A stretch of DNA of 64,000 nt from Cristatella mucedo (GCA_009760855.2 WPIO01000036.1:920001-984000), one strand, 5' to 3'; shown: positions 42,290 through 52,017, counted from the first letter of the stretch. Program-made: numbers and translations. The notes: generated by a model not told the origin, from the letters alone.

Positions 42290-42790
42290 TTGCAAATCGG
42301 TAGCGTTGAATGGGATTAGGAAGCGGCACGATTGGTTCTGTTTTTAACACTATTGATCCCGATATCGTACTTGAATGATTGAGAATCATGCTCCATGCTG
42401 GTGCTGCCGAGACTCTGGTGCTGTTCGAATCCTAATTGTCCGCTAGTGGTCAATCAGTGTCGTGCGGCGGTCAAATCTCATCCGTCAGACCTGTGGTGGT
42501 CCACAAGGGTCCGTTCTCAGTCTTTCACTACTCTTCTCTATATGTATACTGAGCCTCTCTGGAAAGCGACACAAACCCACAGCGTTGGCGGCCATTTCTA
42601 TGCTGACGATATGCAGTGGTACTTGTCATTGAAACCGTTGGATTCAGCTGAATGGAACTGATAAACTGAATGCCTGCCTTGCCGACATTCGATCAGGGGA
42701 TGTCGGCAATTTTCTTAAGGCTAAATTCCTCATAGGATACAATATGAGTACGGCTGAACTAGGAGACTTGGTGCTACTAATTCATGGTGC
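42290..42790 (+). mobile_element. Decayed CR1/L2-like reverse-transcriptase relic
   Basis: A GTCCACAAGGGTCCGTTCTC block (PQGSVL region), then FYADD-like TTCTATGCTGACGATATGC and GATGTCGGCAATTTTCTTAA (ANFL-like), with frame changes between. Family uncertain (LINE-B or relative). Confidence 0.6.
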
Positions 42791-42794
42791 TGTA

Positions 42795-42990
42795 GTGCGA
42801 CCATAATCGTAAAGGCACGCTGGGTAGGCCGTTGCTTTTCACGACCTCTGTCTCAAAGTCTAGGGTTCGAATCCTGCGGGGGGGGGGGAGGCAATCCTTT
42901 ATTACCACTGCATGCGGTAGCAATAGCCGTAAAGTCTTTAATGTCGCTATAAAAAAGCCTGTTAAATCAGCATGTATTGTTTCCTTCTTA
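42795..42990 (+). mobile_element. SINE-B
   Basis: ATAATCGTAAAGGCACGCTG head, GGTTCGAATCCTGC exact B box, a (G)9 run, AATAGCCGTAAAGTC and the GTTAAATCAGCATG tail. Confidence 0.9.
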
Positions 42991-43044
42991 TATTCATTTG
43001 CCCGGAATGTGAGGCATCCTCACTGACTGCTGTTTTTCGATCAC

Positions 43045-43268
43045 GTGCTTATGCGTGCTGACACTGTGCATGCTGCCACTAACCACATTTGCATGCTGAC
43101 CCTGTGCATGTCACCCCTAACCATGTTATTCATTTTGTTTGTTTTTCAAGCATGATTTTACTTACCCTTTAATTGCATTTTTCTTTGCAGCAAATGTAAA
43201 GCGCCTAGAAAGAGATTAAGTTCTCTGAGGGCGCTTTATCAAGTACATTATCATTATTATTATTATTA
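43045..43268 (+). mobile_element. LINE-A 3' end, consensus-like
   Basis: CTGACACTGTGCATGCTGCC, CCCTAACCATGTTATTCA, TTTGCAGCAAATGTAAAGC, the stem-loop AGAGATTAAGTTCTCT with GCGCC/GGGCGC, then ATCAAGTACATTATCATT and (ATT)n. Confidence 0.94.
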
Positions 43269-43384
43269 AAAGTTTCTTCAAGAGAGTTTCTTTTACAGCT
43301 TTTCCTTAAGTTTCTTTTACAGCTAGCCACTGCGTTCCATCTCTATAAAAGATTAGGGACTGCCAACTAAGGTGGTTAGCCTAA

Positions 43385-44165
43385 GATCTCACTGGCTTTT
43401 TGGTTCAGTCTCGACTCGATCGAGGTAATTCAGTTTTATCTGGGCCACCGAAAAAGCGATACGGCCTTGGCTGCTGGTAAAGAATATGGCTGGATACAGG
43501 GTTAGCCAACAAATCCCAGAGGCTGAGCCAAGTGTCGGCTTTGCTAAAAGAGCTGCAATGCCTCCCGATCGAACAACCGATACAGAGTAAAATTCCAACT
43601 CTAACCCACAAGGCCTCCCGAGACTTGGCTCCTTCATAACTAGCTTAGTTTCAGCCTCCTCTTGCCCTAGGGTCATCTATGGACACAAATTAGCTGCTAC
43701 AATCACTTAACTTCAGCCTTCTCTACCATCAGATCCTCCATAGACATAAATTAGCTGCTACAATCACTTTAACTTCAGCCTTCTCTACCATTAGGTCATC
43801 TATGGACATAAATTAGCTGTGTCATTCCTGCACTTGAAGACTGTTACCGACAAAAGCTTTTGCTCGGAAGGTGGACTGTGGAACTCACTTTGACAACTCT
43901 TACACAATTAAATCTACTCTCGTGCTGCCGACTGTGGCACATCCTTTTCAGTCGTCCTTGGGTGCTACATCCATGCTACCCACTACCTCAAGTGGGCTCC
44001 TGACTCACCTATGCTTCTCACTTTCACTTTGCTTTGTGAGATCTCTTGAACACCATGTGAGCACCGAAAGCAGCTTAGAGAGAAGTGCTTCGAGAGTGCT
44101 ATAGAAAGCTCTGCCGAGTAAAAGTCCCACTTAGTCCTCAGTGCGGCTTTGTGGAGCCATGGACG
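43385..44165 (+). mobile_element. LINE-B with internal 62-bp amplification
   Basis: Block AAGGCCTCCCGAGACTTGGC corresponds to the complement of 55890-55920. C-terminal RT remnant GLWNSL-like at 43870 and LINE-B 3' UTR to about 44160. Stops throughout. Confidence 0.75.
43671..43818. repeat. About 62-bp tandem repeat, 2.4 copies
   Basis: ATAAATTAGCTGCTACAATC and CAGCCTTCTCTACCAT recur at 43671, 43731 and 43793, inside LINE-B. Confidence 0.85.
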
Positions 44166-44461
44166 GAGACAAATGTCATCCCAATGTACCAATGCAGCAG
44201 CAAGACTGCAGAAGGACGAGCTGCTCGTCGAGTGTGACGTCCTTGGTGCCTCCTTGGTGTCTCCTCCCACCGAGTTAGAACCTGTACTACTGCTGTGCTA
44301 CGCCTTCGATGCCCAGCCGATGGGCACTCAATAATCTGCAGCCATTAGCTAGTGAAGACAGCTAACCAATGCCGATCGGCAGCTTTAGCAATAACAGCGC
44401 TGCCGAGCGAGCATGCTTGCGCAAACCGCCAGGGGGAGAGGGTATGCGGCCCCCTTTTAGA

Positions 44462-44496
44462 CGGGCAGCACGCCCCTTCTGTGGGCGTGCTGCCCG
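44462..44496. repeat. Perfect inverted repeat (14-bp arms)
   Basis: CGGGCAGCACGCCC, loop CTTCTGT, GGGCGTGCTGCCCG. Confidence 0.9.
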
Positions 44497-45065
44497 CACG
44501 ATCGGCTAGCTATGGCAAGATCAAGATTGTGCCACCATGCAAAGTGCAGCCCCGATTAAGATTCGTGGCAACACGCTAGGCACTATCTTGCAGCCATGCG
44601 AAGAGAACTATAAACAATATTCATAATTCAAGCAAGAGAGCAGCCTATCATCATTGCTATCACGATTGAGCTATCGTTACTATCATTGTAACATATATTT
44701 TATATATATATGTATATATATATACATTCATAGTACAATGCCCAACACATTTAAAATATGACTGACTGCATGTACACTAGCAGATCGAGGTAGCGCAGCC
44801 GGCTGGCTACGTAGACAGTAACAGCAAGAGCAGATAGCTGCTTCGGTGGCATCCGAAGCCACCACCGCAGCACCTACACCCTGCTGCTGCTGCTTGCTGC
44901 TACTGCCACGGCACTCTTGGACGGCAGGAGGCAGCCGTGTGCGCCACGAGGACAGCCGCCGCTGCCACCACCGTGGAAGGGTCGACCGATGGGGCGAACC
45001 GTGGCTCGCTAGCGCCACCTGCACAGACGCACGCTGCTGCTGCCACAGCTATGCATGCGCCTGCT

Positions 45066-45223
45066 TCACTTGAGAAGCCCGAAGTAGAGCTCGAGCGGCT
45101 TGTTCATCTTCCAATAGCGGCCGTTCACACTCTCCAGCGTCATGCTGCCAGGCAGCAGCATGAAACCCGATGCTGCTGTGAGAATGGATATCTGAAAGGT
45201 GGTCTCGCCCTCTTTCTCGCTAC
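45066..45223 (-). CDS. RNF2: RNF2/RING1B exon 3 (C-terminal RAWUL domain)
   Basis: Last coding exon, acceptor GTGCGCTTGCAG above 45223, stop TGA at 45066-45068. Encodes SEKEGETTFQISILTAASG, then FMLLPGSMTLESVNGRYWK and MNKPLELYFGLLK. These are the last beta-strands of the ubiquitin-like RAWUL domain, which in RING1A/B docks to CBX chromobox and PCGF partners; the YWK-NKP-ELYY block is diagnostic. An alternative acceptor (CCACCTTTCAG, 45191) would give the wrong phase, which decides the border. The junction with exon 2 is phase 1. Confidence 0.93.
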
Positions 45224-45350
45224 CTGCAAGCGCACCGGACAGGCGTCGGCTGATTGGCTGGAGAAGCAGGCAGTGCAGGCAGGCAGCAGGCAGGCAGGCA
45301 GGCAGTGCCCTGCCTGCCTGCCTGCTGCTCATCTGCTCAACGCCACTCAC
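45224..45350 (-). other. RNF2 intron 2 containing a 20-bp inverted repeat
   Basis: 127-bp intron, GTGAGT ... GCAG. It contains a perfect CAGG/CCTG-type inverted repeat with 20-bp arms and a 6-nt loop at 45283-45328, so one third of the intron can fold into a hairpin that brings the two splice sites closer. Confidence 0.85.
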
Positions 45351-45464
45351 CCAAGCTAGCTGCTGCTGCTGCTGCCGCCACCGCTGCTGCAGCTTCAGAG
45401 ACTCCTTCGCCCCGCTCGCCGTCTGTCTGCATCTTCAACGCCAGGTACTTGGCCAGGTGATCGA
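45351..45464 (-). CDS. RNF2: RNF2/RING1B exon 2 (RAWUL start plus poly-Ala)
   Basis: 114 bp, phase 1 at both ends. Acceptor CCCACCTTTGCAG above 45464, donor TTGG/GTGAGT below 45351. Encodes VDHLAKYLALKMQTDGERG, the first strand/helix of RAWUL (human counterpart VDHLSKYLAVRL), then a run of 11 alanines broken by one valine where other animals have a charged loop. The Ala run is encoded by GCT/GCA/GCG codons in a CTG/CAG-repeat-like stretch, so it probably grew by slippage. Confidence 0.93.
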
Positions 45465-45540
45465 CTGCAAAGGTGGGACGAAAATACCTCAGCCGACGAT
45501 GGAGGGGCACGCACTGGCTACATAGTACATCTCCCTCACA

Positions 45541-45575
45541 CATGCACACACACACACACACACACGCGCGCACAG

Positions 45576-45657
<82 letters not shown>

Positions 45658-45686
45658 GAGCACACGCGCACAGGCACACACACACA

Positions 45687-45733
<47 letters not shown>
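45541..45733. repeat. (CA)n microsatellite in RNF2 intron 1
   Basis: Nearly 190 bp of CA with CG and GG interruptions near 45565 and 45653-45675, about 80 bp upstream (gene sense) of the exon 2 acceptor. Confidence 0.97.
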
Positions 45734-45734
<1 letters not shown>

Positions 45735-46204
45735 ACAAAAGCATTGCAAGATGAGCTAACGATGCTGCAGTGCACAGAGCGTTTCGTGGATGCAACGCTG
45801 GAAAACTGCTACTACTTTGTACAAGGCTGCAGTATATTTGACCCTTGACTTGACGAGCATACTCCAGATTTCTGAAAGCCTTCGAAAGCAAAGCAAGCTT
45901 AACAGAGTTATAGCTCAGAATCGCAAGCTCAGACCACAATCAAGGTCGAGCTCAGACCACAATTTCCTACTAAAGCGCTGCGTAATGCCAAACAAAAAGC
46001 ATCCATTGCTTTGGCTCAGAAGGGAGCAACTGTGACGGCATTGACTTTACCATTTAAAAACACTTTCTTTTAGTAAGTAGACAATTTTATCGACCAGTAC
46101 CTGTGCTTTGGCAACTTTGGTTGCTTTTTAGTGTTCTGCTAATTTGAGGCATTGACCATGATTATTTGAGTAATCAATTTTGAATGAATACACTTTTAAC
46201 GATT

Positions 46205-46355
46205 GCTTTATTTAAAGGTTCCTGGCCGAAAGTGTTGCAGCCTTGGTTGCATCGATGCATCGTCCTCGTTGACGTCTTTCCAGCACATTAAAGTCCCTAG
46301 AAAGACATTATATTCTAGAAGGGCACTATATAAATGCCTAATCATTATTAGTACT
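46205..46355 (+). mobile_element. LINE-A-like 3' end, diverged
   Basis: AAAGTCCCTAGAAAGACATT, then TTCTAGAAGGGCACTATATA and CCTAATCATTATTAG: the stem-loop and tail layout is kept with changed bases. Confidence 0.6.
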
Positions 46356-46364
46356 GCAAGTATT

Positions 46365-47210
46365 CCTAGACTCACATTCTTTGCTTAATCATTCGTTGTA
46401 AAACTGCAATTTTGGAGAAACCAGGGTATAGTCCTTTTCTTAGAAACATGTTCAAGCTGTACAGACGGCAGATCGATACGCTCTGCTCAGATGAGTCACG
46501 GTCACAGTAAACAATGCAAAACCTCAACATTCGCAGCATATCCAGGCGAACCCCTTATCAATACACCATATCCAGCCTGGATAGTTTAGGGAAACAAGAA
46601 ATAACGGTCGGCTATCAGGTTGAACATTAGCAAAGTGTACCGGAAGACTGCAGCAAGCACAGCTGGCCCCGACGGCACCAAAGTGCACACGGACGAGAGG
46701 AACAACAGCAAGGTGAAGACAAGAGATCGATGCTCTTGATAATCATAAGAGCTCGACTATGCAAAGTTCAATGGCCAGGCAAAGTTCGTGGGCCAGGCAA
46801 AGTATATGATCCAGGTAAAGATTGCCCTACACTGGCTGGGACCGGAAAGTGATGCCGGCTATACGTCAGCACTAACTGCTGCATGCACAAGCGCCTGCCC
46901 TCCTCAGCAGGCATTCGTACACGATGAGCATTGCACCTCAAAGCCTCACTCGGAATACAGAGGCAGCCGTTAGATGGGGCAGCTGTTGCCTGTTATTCTC
47001 TGTGTCGTCCTCAGCACAGCTGCATGCTAACAAGTGGCTGGTGCAGACACCGGCCGACGGTGGCTATGTGGGTCGATGCCGGCAATAAATGAGGAACCGG
47101 CTGCATTGCACAGCTACATCGTTGAAAAACGCATCGGATAGCCACCTGCCCGACTCGTTACCTGCTCAAAAAAGAGGCACCATCAAAGCATGGGGCAGCT
47201 TAGAATAATA
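46365..47210. other. Unassigned intronic sequence
   Basis: Short direct repeats GGCCAGGCAAAGTTCGTGG occur at 46770-46815. No exon found on either strand. Confidence 0.4.
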
Positions 47211-47221
47211 ATATAAATATA

Positions 47222-47368
47222 AATAAATAAATATAATTCATTTATATAGCACCCCAAGAGAACTTAATCTCTATTCAGAAGTGCTTCACATATGCCTCGG
47301 GGCTCGAGCCCACGATCTCAGTCAGACCTTGGTCGGGGCGAGCACCTTAACCGCTAGACCGAACCAAT
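47222..47368 (-). mobile_element. SINE-A, reversed
   Basis: ATAATTCATTTATATAGCACC, GAGAACTTAATCTC loop, GGGCTCGAGCCCACGATC, GCACCTTAACCGCTAGACC head. It ends at the first ATT unit of the adjacent LINE-A tail. Confidence 0.92.
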
Positions 47369-47460
47369 AATAATAATAATAATAATAATGCACTTGATGA
47401 AGTGCCCTCAGAGAACTCAATCTCCTTCTAGGCGCTTTACATTTGCAGAAGCAGCCCCAT
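47369..47460 (-). mobile_element. LINE-A 3' tail, reversed
   Basis: AATAATAAT tail, then GCACTTGATGAAGTGCCC, GAGAACTCAATCTCC and GGCGCTTTACATTTGCAG. Confidence 0.9.
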
Positions 47461-47464
47461 GCCT

Positions 47465-48400
47465 GCTGCACAGACCAAAAATAAAGGCCCGCTGAGGCAA
47501 GGGCAGCTAGAGACCAGCAAAAAGCCACCCGAGCATCAAACGTCTCTTCGAGTTTCTTTCCTAATACAAGCAGCACTGAAAGGCCCACTACACCAGCAAG
47601 GTGACTCACAAACGTAGGGAAGCATGCCGAGCAGCCTGCCCGGCAACAAACAGGAAGCCACTAACATCCGGTTTCTCATTAACTGTGGTCATCCTGCAGG
47701 CAAGTGAATGCAAGTACTGCTGAAGTAGCTTCGAATAACAGCAGCTTCTGATGAAGGAGACCACCTAGGGAGGGTCGTACCTAGCTGCTGCTATGCCATA
47801 GCTAGTGCCTTAGTGCCAAGAGCTCTCAATTTCACCAGCTCCTTGGCCCATCTCAAAGTTGTGCAGATGCACCTAATTGACTTCACCCTTATCAGGACTA
47901 CGTCAGCTTGCTGAAGGTAAGTTAACCCGGACACCTTAGACCTGTCACGTAACATAGCTACCCCTGTTCTGAAAGCATCGACTTCAAATTAAAAGTAAAG
48001 ACATTACTTTAGAGAAATGCGTATTCTGAAGCCTTACTCGAGCCATCAATGCGAAAGCAGCTCTCTTTGAGGGTTGGGTGCAGCAGCAAAAAACTCTTTA
48101 GGCACCTAGAAGCTCAGGTCACAGACTGCTTTGATGAAGAACCGTTGGCGGCTATCGGTCCGACAGCACACACAGTCAACCGGTCTTGCTGTTACCTGCC
48201 AAGTCCTGCAAAGCTCAGCCTGCCTGAGGCTGAGCTTTGCAGGTCTTTCATACCAAGCTAAATTGCCTATCAGTCTTGACTTGCATTTTCCGTACCTTCA
48301 CTTATGCTCAGGCCAAAAAAATGTAGCTATCCCTGGCATTACGATAACGATTTTTTTGTAACATACTTTTTTGCTCTGCCGGATTGTGAAAAAAGCGTCT
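47465..48400. other. Unassigned intronic sequence with a perfect hairpin
   Basis: No exon recognised. At 48205-48243 the sequence CCTGCAAAGCTCAGCCT, loop GCCTG, and its exact complement form a 17-bp hairpin. Confidence 0.5.
48205..48243. repeat. Perfect inverted repeat (17-bp arms)
   Basis: Arms 48205-48221 and 48227-48243, loop 5 nt, inside RNF2 intron 1. Confidence 0.95.
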
Positions 48401-48405
48401 ACAAG

Positions 48406-48479
48406 TCTGATTTGCCCATTCTACTGGGTTTATGCTACTCGATCTGATTTGCCCATTCTACTGGGTTTATGCTACTCGA
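48406..48479. repeat. 37-bp perfect tandem duplication
   Basis: The unit beginning TCTGATTTGCCCATTC at 48406 is repeated without change at 48443. Confidence 0.97.
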
Positions 48480-49014
48480 TCTGCCGAGACCTCTCGCGTG
48501 CCGATATATGCTCGTGTCTCTCCCTTTGTAAATCCACAAAGCCACAAAGACAAAGCCTGAGTGGGTTTCGAGCTGCTGGATAGTGTTCCCATAGCTAAGA
48601 CTCAAAGCCTAAGCAGCCTCCTATCAGGCTACTCCCAAGCCGTTCACGTTCACTTTCACGGCTGCCCAAATGCGGCCAGGCTTCTTGGTTGTGTGTAGCT
48701 ACAGACGGATACCTACATTCGCACCAAGTTATATAGCAGCTGGCACAACTGCACAGTGTCATGGGGTACGAAATGAAACTCGTTCGGAAACGGCACAAAT
48801 TCGTCGCGTCGCCAGAACAATGGCGACTCAGCACCGACTTTGTGGCTACATTGAAACTAGGAACGGTTCCAATTTGAGTGCGCCGGGTTGGCCAGCCGTG
48901 CGGCCAGGCAGGCCAGCCGGTGCAGCGCTCCAGCTGGCCACCGAGTCAAGCGAAAGTGAGAGTAAGTCGCAGGCATTGAAGCCCCACACCGCATGGCATG
49001 CATGGTGTGACAAA

Positions 49015-49018
<4 letters not shown>

Positions 49019-49055
<37 letters not shown>

Positions 49056-49112
49056 CGAAAGAGAGAGCGAGAGAGAGAGTGACGAGAGACAGTCAGACAG
49101 AGACAGCGAGAC
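49019..49112. repeat. (GA)n tract in RNF2 intron 1
   Basis: GAGA-rich run with CGAGAG and GACAGAG interruptions, 30 bp downstream (gene sense) of the exon 1 donor. It could serve GAGA-type factors or splicing regulators, which is speculation. Confidence 0.85.
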
Positions 49113-49140
49113 CAGGAGGGCGGGCTTTCGCGTCGCTTAC

Positions 49141-49966
49141 CGGTCGCGTTGGCGGTGGTCTTCAAGTAGCGCGTCCTCTTGCTGAAACCGGCGCCGCTCT
49201 CGCTCGGCAGCGCCTTGAACACGAGCTCAACTTCCGAGCTCTGCGACTGGCCCGAGTCGGGACCGTCCATGTTGACGCTCGATTCGTCCGCCTCGCCGGC
49301 GGCACACGACGACGCGTTGGCCGAGTCTGCCGAGCTCGCTCGGCTGCGCTTCGGCTGCGGCGTGGACGGCTGCTGCTGCTGCTGAGGCTGCGGCTGGGTG
49401 GCCGCCAACGGCTGCTGCTGCTGCTCCGCCCGCTCGTCGTCGTCTCCGCCGCCGGCGGCTGGACCGGCGGCCAGCTGCCGCTTGATGCGCGCCCGCTGCA
49501 CGCGGAACATGGCTTGCTGCCGCATGCCGTGCTCTATGCTCTGCATGAGCGCCGAGTGGTTGTGGTGCTTGTTCAGCTTGGCCAGAACGCGCTCCTGGTG
49601 CGCCTCGTACTCGTCGCGACTCGGATAGATCTTCTCGATCAGGGCGTCGAAATTCGGGTCCGCCCGCAGCGAGCGTCGCGAGACCAGCTTTTTCCGGCAC
49701 GTCGGACACTCTTTGTTGCTGTTCCGCAGCGCGGTCGTAATGCACTCCTGGCAGAAGCGATGCAAGCACTCCTTGGTCGTCATCGTGTTTTTTAGCATGT
49801 CCAAGCATATCGGGCACATGAGCTCGCTGTGCAGCTTCCGCGGCGACACAGCTATCTCCGTGCTGTCAGTTATTACCTCCTGGGGCGTTCTCTGACGCTC
49901 GTACGGGCTCAGTTCCCAAGTCTTGTTCATCGGTGGCGCCGCTTCGGTGGTAGCCATTTTGGACAC
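49141..49966 (-). CDS. RNF2: RNF2/RING1B exon 1 (RING finger and linker)
   Basis: Encodes the catalytic E3 subunit of Polycomb repressive complex 1, which monoubiquitinates histone H2A in the nucleus. From ATG 49966: [19 protein letters not shown], then the RING C3HC4 ligands C51, C54, C67, H69, C72, C75, C87 and C90 (CPIC ... CLHRFC..C ... CPTC). The basic helix [18 protein letters not shown] follows, then a Gln/Ser-rich acidic linker (EQQQQ ... PQQQQQPS) and [10 protein letters not shown] ... [11 protein letters not shown] before the donor. Starting at 49966 reproduces the residue numbering of human RING1B (I53 after C51), favouring it over ATG 49957. Spliced with exons 2 and 3 it gives 365 residues, close to the usual 336-377. 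No damage seen. Confidence 0.96.
49953..49960 (-). promoter_or_regulatory. GCCATTTT (YY1/PHO-type) motif over the RNF2 start
   Basis: Plus-strand GCCATTTT overlaps the second ATG of RNF2. The motif matches the Pleiohomeotic/YY1 core, a Polycomb recruiter. A match of this length arises easily by chance. Confidence 0.25.
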
Positions 49967-49994
49967 GGCAGTCTTCGGGCGCGGTGGGTCGGCG

Positions 49995-50008
49995 TGACCC
50001 TTTGACCC
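49995..50008 (-). promoter_or_regulatory. DR1 nuclear-receptor element upstream of RNF2
   Basis: Minus-strand GGGTCAAAGGGTCA is a perfect direct repeat with one-base spacing, the consensus for HNF4/COUP-TF/RXR-type receptors. It lies about 30 bp upstream of the start codon in a CpG-rich 5' flank. Confidence 0.5.
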
Positions 50009-50365
50009 GCAGACTTCACCCTCGCGTTCCGTGGCCCACCCCAGAGAGATGAAAGAAAAAATTGCGTAACTCTTAAATTAAAATATAAATCAGTCTGATG
50101 GGGCTTCTTTAACATCAAACGTCTATTGCATTTGGTTATTCATGCATGGGCCTGAAGCTTCCGCACTGCGAACGTGGACTCGAGCGGCGACCGGGCGCGG
50201 CTGTAATCTGAATGCGGCCGCCCCAGAACCTTCGGCTGTCGCTTCGCTATTTAGTCGCGCCACCTATGGATACCTCAGATTTTCTGCTGCAGGCCCTTCC
50301 GATGCATACGCCCCGCCTTTCGCAATCGCGCCGCCATTGGACTCTCAGCATACACACTCGCGCGC
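50009..50365. promoter_or_regulatory. RNF2 5' flank, partly CpG-rich
   Basis: GC-rich blocks surround an AT-rich 60-bp core (50050-50110). No TATA box in a fitting position on the minus strand. Likely the RNF2 promoter region by position. Confidence 0.35.
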
Positions 50366-50525
50366 AGTAATGTAATGTATTGTAAAGAAATGCATCTCCG
50401 TCAGTAACTCAACGCAGCCACACGGACTGACTGGGCGCTACGCTGGAGATTGTTCTATGGTGCACTCAAACCCTAAGCGGCTCTCGGTGCGCATGCGGTA
50501 GCTGACAACACGAGACGCCTTTAGA
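50364..50525 (-). mobile_element. LINE-B 3' end, short
   Basis: TAATGTAATGTATTGTAAAG tail, ATCTCCGTCAGTAACTC, GTGCACTCAAACCC and GCGCATGCGGTAGC blocks. Confidence 0.85.
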
Positions 50526-50529
50526 AAAG

Positions 50530-51330
50530 AGTCGTGCGACTGACCATTTCGCGCGCTGCGTCCTGGCGTCGCTGTTAACGCACATCTCCTACCACCTTCC
50601 TCGAAATGGTACGGATCATGTACTATGGGAAGTAAATATATGCACCCGGACGACGCCGAAAGACGTCGCGGCGTGACGGTTTCCCCGGCAACACCGATCG
50701 CGTCTCCTTAGCGAAGTCATTGGCGTGCGACATGCTTACCGACATTTGGGCACACACTTACGGCGGCATTGTATTCGCTGCACTTTCCGCTCTAAATTGC
50801 CGGGCCGGCTGCCTTCAGGGAGACGCCTACACGTAAATATTCCTCGGTGCGCGTATGCATACGGAAATCTTGCAGTTCTAATCGATTGACGGGCTTCTTT
50901 TCCAGTATATGCTATGCTAAGAGGCCAAAAAGAGATTTTGTTCTCTTTTGGAACAATGCGTACATATTAGTTATTTTATTATTGTTATTTTTATTATTAC
51001 TATTATTCCAAGAGTTGATGCTGATCCCTATTCGCTGATGTCGCTTCACAGCAAGAAAGCCCTTGGCGAAAAATTGGCGACCGGGGTAGGTTGAGAATGG
51101 CCAAGTAGCATCGTGCGTCAGAGCTTAACAATCAACGTACGTGACTCCGGGAGAATGAGACGCAACGCGCCGCTGGAGACGGCTGAACTGAGTGCAGAGG
51201 TCTCCGTGGACTCGTTGGCTGTTCGGTAAAATACCGTCCTACATAAGCTACCTAAACCTTCCAAGTGGCGCCAGAGCGCAGGGGAAGATTTAGAAACCCC
51301 CCTCCCCGCCTCCAGCCCGCAGCTGGTCCC
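50530..51330. other. Unassigned sequence
   Basis: GC-rich in 50.55-50.83 kb. A hairpin-like AAAAAGAGATTTTGTTCTCTTTT at about 50926-50950, followed by a TTATTATT-rich stretch, may be a strongly diverged LINE-A end. Confidence 0.4.
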
Positions 51331-51335
51331 GAGAT

Positions 51336-51440
<105 letters not shown>

Positions 51441-51664
51441 CTAGAACATTTCACTCCACGGCGATGCAGATGATGCACGTATTTAGCTCTGTGGTGTTTC
51501 CTTCCGGCCTGCAAACACCTCAAAACTGTACTACATAGCCTGCAGCTTTTGTGTTGCTGAAATTTGCTCTTAGATTGAAAAAACTTTCTCAGATTGAGTG
51601 ACGATTAATCAAAAATAACTGTTACAGACAAGCTTACTATTATTTACAAATTGGCAGGCCTAGC

Positions 51665-51765
51665 CCTCATAGATCGTGTTTCCTTTGCAGCAAATGTAAA
51701 GCGCCTAGAAAGAGACTGAGTTCTCTGAGGGCGCTTTATCAAGTCCATTATTATTATTATTATGG
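51665..51765 (+). mobile_element. LINE-A 3' tail
   Basis: CTTTGCAGCAAATGTAAAGC, stem-loop, GGGCGCTTTATCAAGTCC and (ATT)n. Confidence 0.92.
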
Positions 51766-52017
51766 GCCCGAGAGCATGTAATCAATAGCGTCTACGAGCA
51801 ATCTGGGTGTCCTGTTCTGAAGTGACCTTTTATATATATATAACTGAATGATCACATTAGATCCCCAGTCAAGCCTGACAACTTTCAGCTGGCCACCATT
51901 GTAACGTTGTGGTGGCATTGCCTAGGCAAGGATACCACAGCCCGGCTAGCCCGTGCATTGGAACGTTCCGTCTAGATACCTCGGCGCTTAAGAGTTGGTA
52001 TACCACTCGGTAGCCGC

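Larger units (their letters stand above)
45465..49140 (-). other. RNF2 intron 1 (3.7 kb)
   Basis: Joins exon 1 donor ACCG/GTAAGC to exon 2 acceptor TTTGCAG. It contains a (CA)n tract, LINE-A and SINE-A fragments, two short tandem duplications, a 17-bp perfect hairpin and a (GA)n tract. All recognised elements except the plus-sense LINE-A piece at 46205 lie on the gene's strand. Confidence 0.9.

Noticed and set aside
45181..45191. Alternative RNF2 exon 3 acceptor CCACCTTTCAG
   Set aside because: Phase does not match exon 2 and it would delete the conserved SEKEGETTFQ block.
45473..45775. Thr/His and Cys/Val frames around 45.5-45.8 kb
   Set aside because: (CA)n artefacts inside RNF2 intron 1; only the 38-codon piece 45351-45464 is a real exon.
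48998..49795. Long plus-strand Arg/Leu-rich frame and a 196-codon minus frame over RNF2 exon 1
   Set aside because: Shadow frames of the GC-rich RNF2 coding exon; the RING-containing frame is clearly the real one.
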